From: DAOMFB01 sp035519355
Lineage (GTDB): Bacteria > Acidobacteriota > Thermoanaerobaculia > UBA5066
Direction: 5' to 3'
Assembly (NCBI GenBank): GCA_035519355.1
Contig: DATIWM010000067.1
Coordinates: 1-7,464, forward strand
DNA: 7,464 nt
The first letter of the stretch is position 1. Every line of letters begins with the position of its first letter. The position numbers and the translations under genes were made by a program. The notes under the pieces were generated by a model. That model had not been told where the DNA came from. It was given only the letters and a program-made list of their open reading frames with translations, and did not search any database. Below are positions 5,961 through 7,464 of the stretch, one piece after another.

Positions 5961-6992
5961 ATGACGGCAGCGGCCGGCAGCCTGTCGTGGAAGCAGCGCG
6001 CGTTGCAGCAAGCGCAGCCGATCTGCGCGATGCTCGAGCTGACGTATCGCTGCAACTGGCGGTGCGGGTTCTGCTACAACCCGAGGCATCGCGATCTCCG
6101 GGGCCTCAAGGGTGCTGAGTGGGTGGAAGTGATCGTCGAGCTCCGCGAGCTCGGCACCCTCACCGTGACGCTCACGGGAGGCGAGCCGCTCCTCCATCCC
6201 GACTTCTTCCGGATCGCTCGAGCGGTTCGCGAGCAGGGCTTCGCGCTCCGGGTGTTCACGAACGGAAGCCTGATTGACGCGGAGACCGCGCAACGTCTTG
6301 CCGAACTCCATCCCATGGGCGTGGAGCTGAGCCTTCACGGCGCCACAGCCGCCACTCACGACGGGACGACGGGGACGCCCGGCTCGTGGTCCTCCCTCGT
6401 TCAGGCGCTCGACCGCCTGGAGGCGTCGGGAGTCCGCGTCCTCCTGAAGACGCCCCTCACACGCCTGAACGAGGGTGAGCTGGACGCGATGATTGCCTTC
6501 GCGGCGGAGCGCCGCGTCCCGTATCTGGTCGACCCCACGCTTTCCCCGAGGGACGACGGCAGCATGAAACCTCTCGAATACTCCGCATCGGACGACGTCA
6601 TCGCCTCCCTGCTTCGAAACCCGACCGTGAGGACCTCTCTCGGCGAGCAAGTCCGCGAAAAGGGAGGCGTCAACTGCGGCCTCGGGCGGATCACCCTCGC
6701 GGTCGATCCCGAAGGGAACGTCTATCCGTGTCCCCAATGGCGCCACTCTTCCCTGGGAAACGTGCGGGACACGCGATTGACGACCCTCTGGCGCGAGTCA
6801 GAGGCTCGACGCCAGGCCGCGGAGGTGGCTCGACTCGCCAACGACAGGCTCCTCGAGGCCGGAGGGCCGGTCGCCCGGTTTGCCTTCTGTCCCGCCCTCG
6901 CATTCCGGACCACGGGCGATCCCACGCGTCCGGACGCTCGAACGTCAGGACGAGCCGCTCTCGTCGCCAAGCTCCGCGCGGCGGAGCCCTGA
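5961..6992 (+). CDS. Radical SAM protein with SPASM-like C-terminus, probable peptide maturase
   Basis: A 343-residue cytoplasmic enzyme. The [4Fe-4S]/SAM motif C-x3-C-x2-C is C31-N-W-R-C35-G-F-C38, followed by the SAM-binding G-G-E-P (73-76), F-T-N-G-S at about 99-103 and the L-S-L-H-G-A segment (123-128) common in SPASM-type enzymes. The C-terminal part has a SPASM/twitch signature: N-C239-G-L-G, V-D-P-E-G-N-V-Y-P-C257, L-G-N-V-R-D, L-W-R-E-S, then C310-P-A-L-A-F with T-G-D-P, which recalls the tail of PqqE. Only three cysteines (239, 257, 310) are clear auxiliary-cluster ligands, fewer than the seven of a full SPASM domain, so probably one auxiliary cluster. No fused PqqD/RRE domain is present at the short N-terminus. 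Enzymes of this group form thioether or C-C crosslinks, or other modifications, on precursor peptides. The adjacent small peptide is the natural substrate candidate. GAGGGAG (5943-5949) lies 11 bases before the ATG. Confidence 0.92.
   Translation: MTAAAGSLSWKQRALQQAQPICAMLELTYRCNWRCGFCYNPRHRDLRGLKGAEWVEVIVELRELGTLTVTLTGGEPLLHPDFFRIARAVREQGFALRVFTNGSLIDAETAQRLAELHPMGVELSLHGATAATHDGTTGTPGSWSSLVQALDRLEASGVRVLLKTPLTRLNEGELDAMIAFAAERRVPYLVDPTLSPRDDGSMKPLEYSASDDVIASLLRNPTVRTSLGEQVREKGGVNCGLGRITLAVDPEGNVYPCPQWRHSSLGNVRDTRLTTLWRESEARRQAAEVARLANDRLLEAGGPVARFAFCPALAFRTTGDPTRPDARTSGRAALVAKLRAAEP
6983..6986 (+). promoter_or_regulatory. Ribosome-binding site supporting a TTG start at 6993
   Basis: GGAG within the last codons of the radical SAM gene lies 6 bases before TTG 6993, an ideal spacing. 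No ATG or GTG occurs in frame before 7182, and starting there would remove the first 63 residues, including the L-R-L-A-G-L-P strand that resembles the N-terminus of HprK-like proteins. The site therefore favours TTG as the start. Confidence 0.55.
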
Positions 6993-7464
6993 TTGCTCCG
7001 GCTCGCCGGGCTTCCGTTCGCGGTCGAACCGCGGGAGGAGCTCACGGAGGAGGAGAACCGTGCTCTGGTCCTCCTGGACGACGGAGGCGGCCCGGTCCCG
7101 CCCGTATTTCGGTTGATTCTCGTTTCGGGACCTCCCTTCGGTCCGGGAGGGACCGATCTGCCGGGGCCGGGCGAACCGGCCATGGTCGAATGCGCCGGGG
7201 AGACCCTCCGCGTCTCGAAGAGAAGCTTCCAGACGGAGCTGCTACCCCTCGAGGGGTTTGGGCGCCTGTTTCGCGTGCCCGGACCGGAACCCGGGTTGAT
7301 CCTGTCGCTGAAGGTGGCGCTGGCGTCCGTCCTCCCCCTTCGAAGCGGTCTCGCGCTGCATTCCGCCGCCGTGGCCCGGGGTGCCGATGGTCTGATGTTC
7401 TTCGGGCCCTCGGGTGCCGGAAAGTCGACGATCGCCGGGCTCTCCCCGTACCCTGTGCTTTCGG
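6993..7464 (+). CDS. HPr kinase-like (HprK-related) protein, partial, 3' end outside the window
   Basis: An open frame of 157 codons runs off the right edge. The proposed TTG start follows the radical SAM stop TGA directly and in the same frame. The N-terminal part (about residues 1-115) is a divergent beta-rich region without clear motifs. It is followed by L-A-L-H-S-A-A-V (about 123-130) and the Walker A loop G-P-S-G-A-G-K-S-T at residues 138-146. The combination of L-H-x-A-A-V, a short loop and G-x-S-G-A-G-K-S-T is characteristic of HPr kinase/phosphorylase-related proteins, which are usually around 300 residues, so about half is visible. True HprK phosphorylates Ser46 of HPr. HprK-related proteins beside RiPP genes have other targets; the kinase of the paeninodin lasso cluster phosphorylates the C-terminal serine of its precursor. 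Here the neighbouring peptide ends in serine, so it is the obvious candidate substrate. Any transporter or PqqD-like gene would have to lie further downstream. Confidence 0.82.
   Translation, partial: MLRLAGLPFAVEPREELTEEENRALVLLDDGGGPVPPVFRLILVSGPPFGPGGTDLPGPGEPAMVECAGETLRVSKRSFQTELLPLEGFGRLFRVPGPEPGLILSLKVALASVLPLRSGLALHSAAVARGADGLMFFGPSGAGKSTIAGLSPYPVLS

Noticed and set aside
5727..6992. PQQ or mycofactocin biosynthesis (PqqA/PqqE, MftA/MftC)
   Set aside because: The peptide lacks the Glu-x3-Tyr of PqqA and the terminal Val-Tyr of MftA, and no companion genes are visible. The PQQ-like propeller upstream is a structural repeat, not evidence for PQQ synthesis.
1..7464. Insertion sequences, CRISPR arrays, phage attachment duplications at the tRNA ends
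   Set aside because: No transposase or integrase frame, no regularly spaced direct repeats and no second copy of the tRNA 3' ends were seen in the window.

Overview
The window is high-GC bacterial chromosome with tightly packed genes. Its combination of a YfhO-like multispanning membrane protein, tRNA genes with encoded CCA, a large secreted subtilase with a beta-propeller, and a radical SAM/HprK-like kinase pair would fit an Acidobacteriota-type genome. That taxonomic guess rests on gene content and base composition only and is weak.

Layout. Positions 1-938 (minus strand) hold the N-terminal 312 codons of a multispanning membrane protein whose 3' end lies outside the window. Divergent from it come tRNA-Cys(GCA) at 978-1053 and tRNA-Leu(TAA) at 1224-1313, with a perfect 12-bp inverted repeat between them. 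From 1451 to the right edge all genes are on the plus strand and almost touch: a 1267-residue secreted KP-43-type S8 protease ending in a PQQ-like beta-propeller (1451-5254), a 151-residue secreted protein of unknown function (5270-5725), a 63-residue peptide (5727-5918), a radical SAM protein (5961-6992) and the first half of an HPr kinase-like protein (6993 to the edge).

The most interesting part is the right end. The 63-residue peptide has the look of a RiPP precursor: a charged leader, a Y-x-x-P-x-I-x-W-E-E segment, and a short tail with two cysteines and a C-terminal serine. It sits directly before a radical SAM enzyme with a SPASM-like C-terminus and an HprK-like kinase, both classes known to modify precursor peptides in other systems. 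I read 5727-7464 as the start of a peptide-modification cluster that continues beyond the window. The short spacings (15 bases protease to secreted protein, 1 base secreted protein to peptide, 42 bases peptide to radical SAM gene, 0 bases to kinase) suggest that the secreted protease and its small partner may be co-transcribed with it. A role for the protease in leader removal or immunity is speculation; it could equally be an unrelated nutritional protease.
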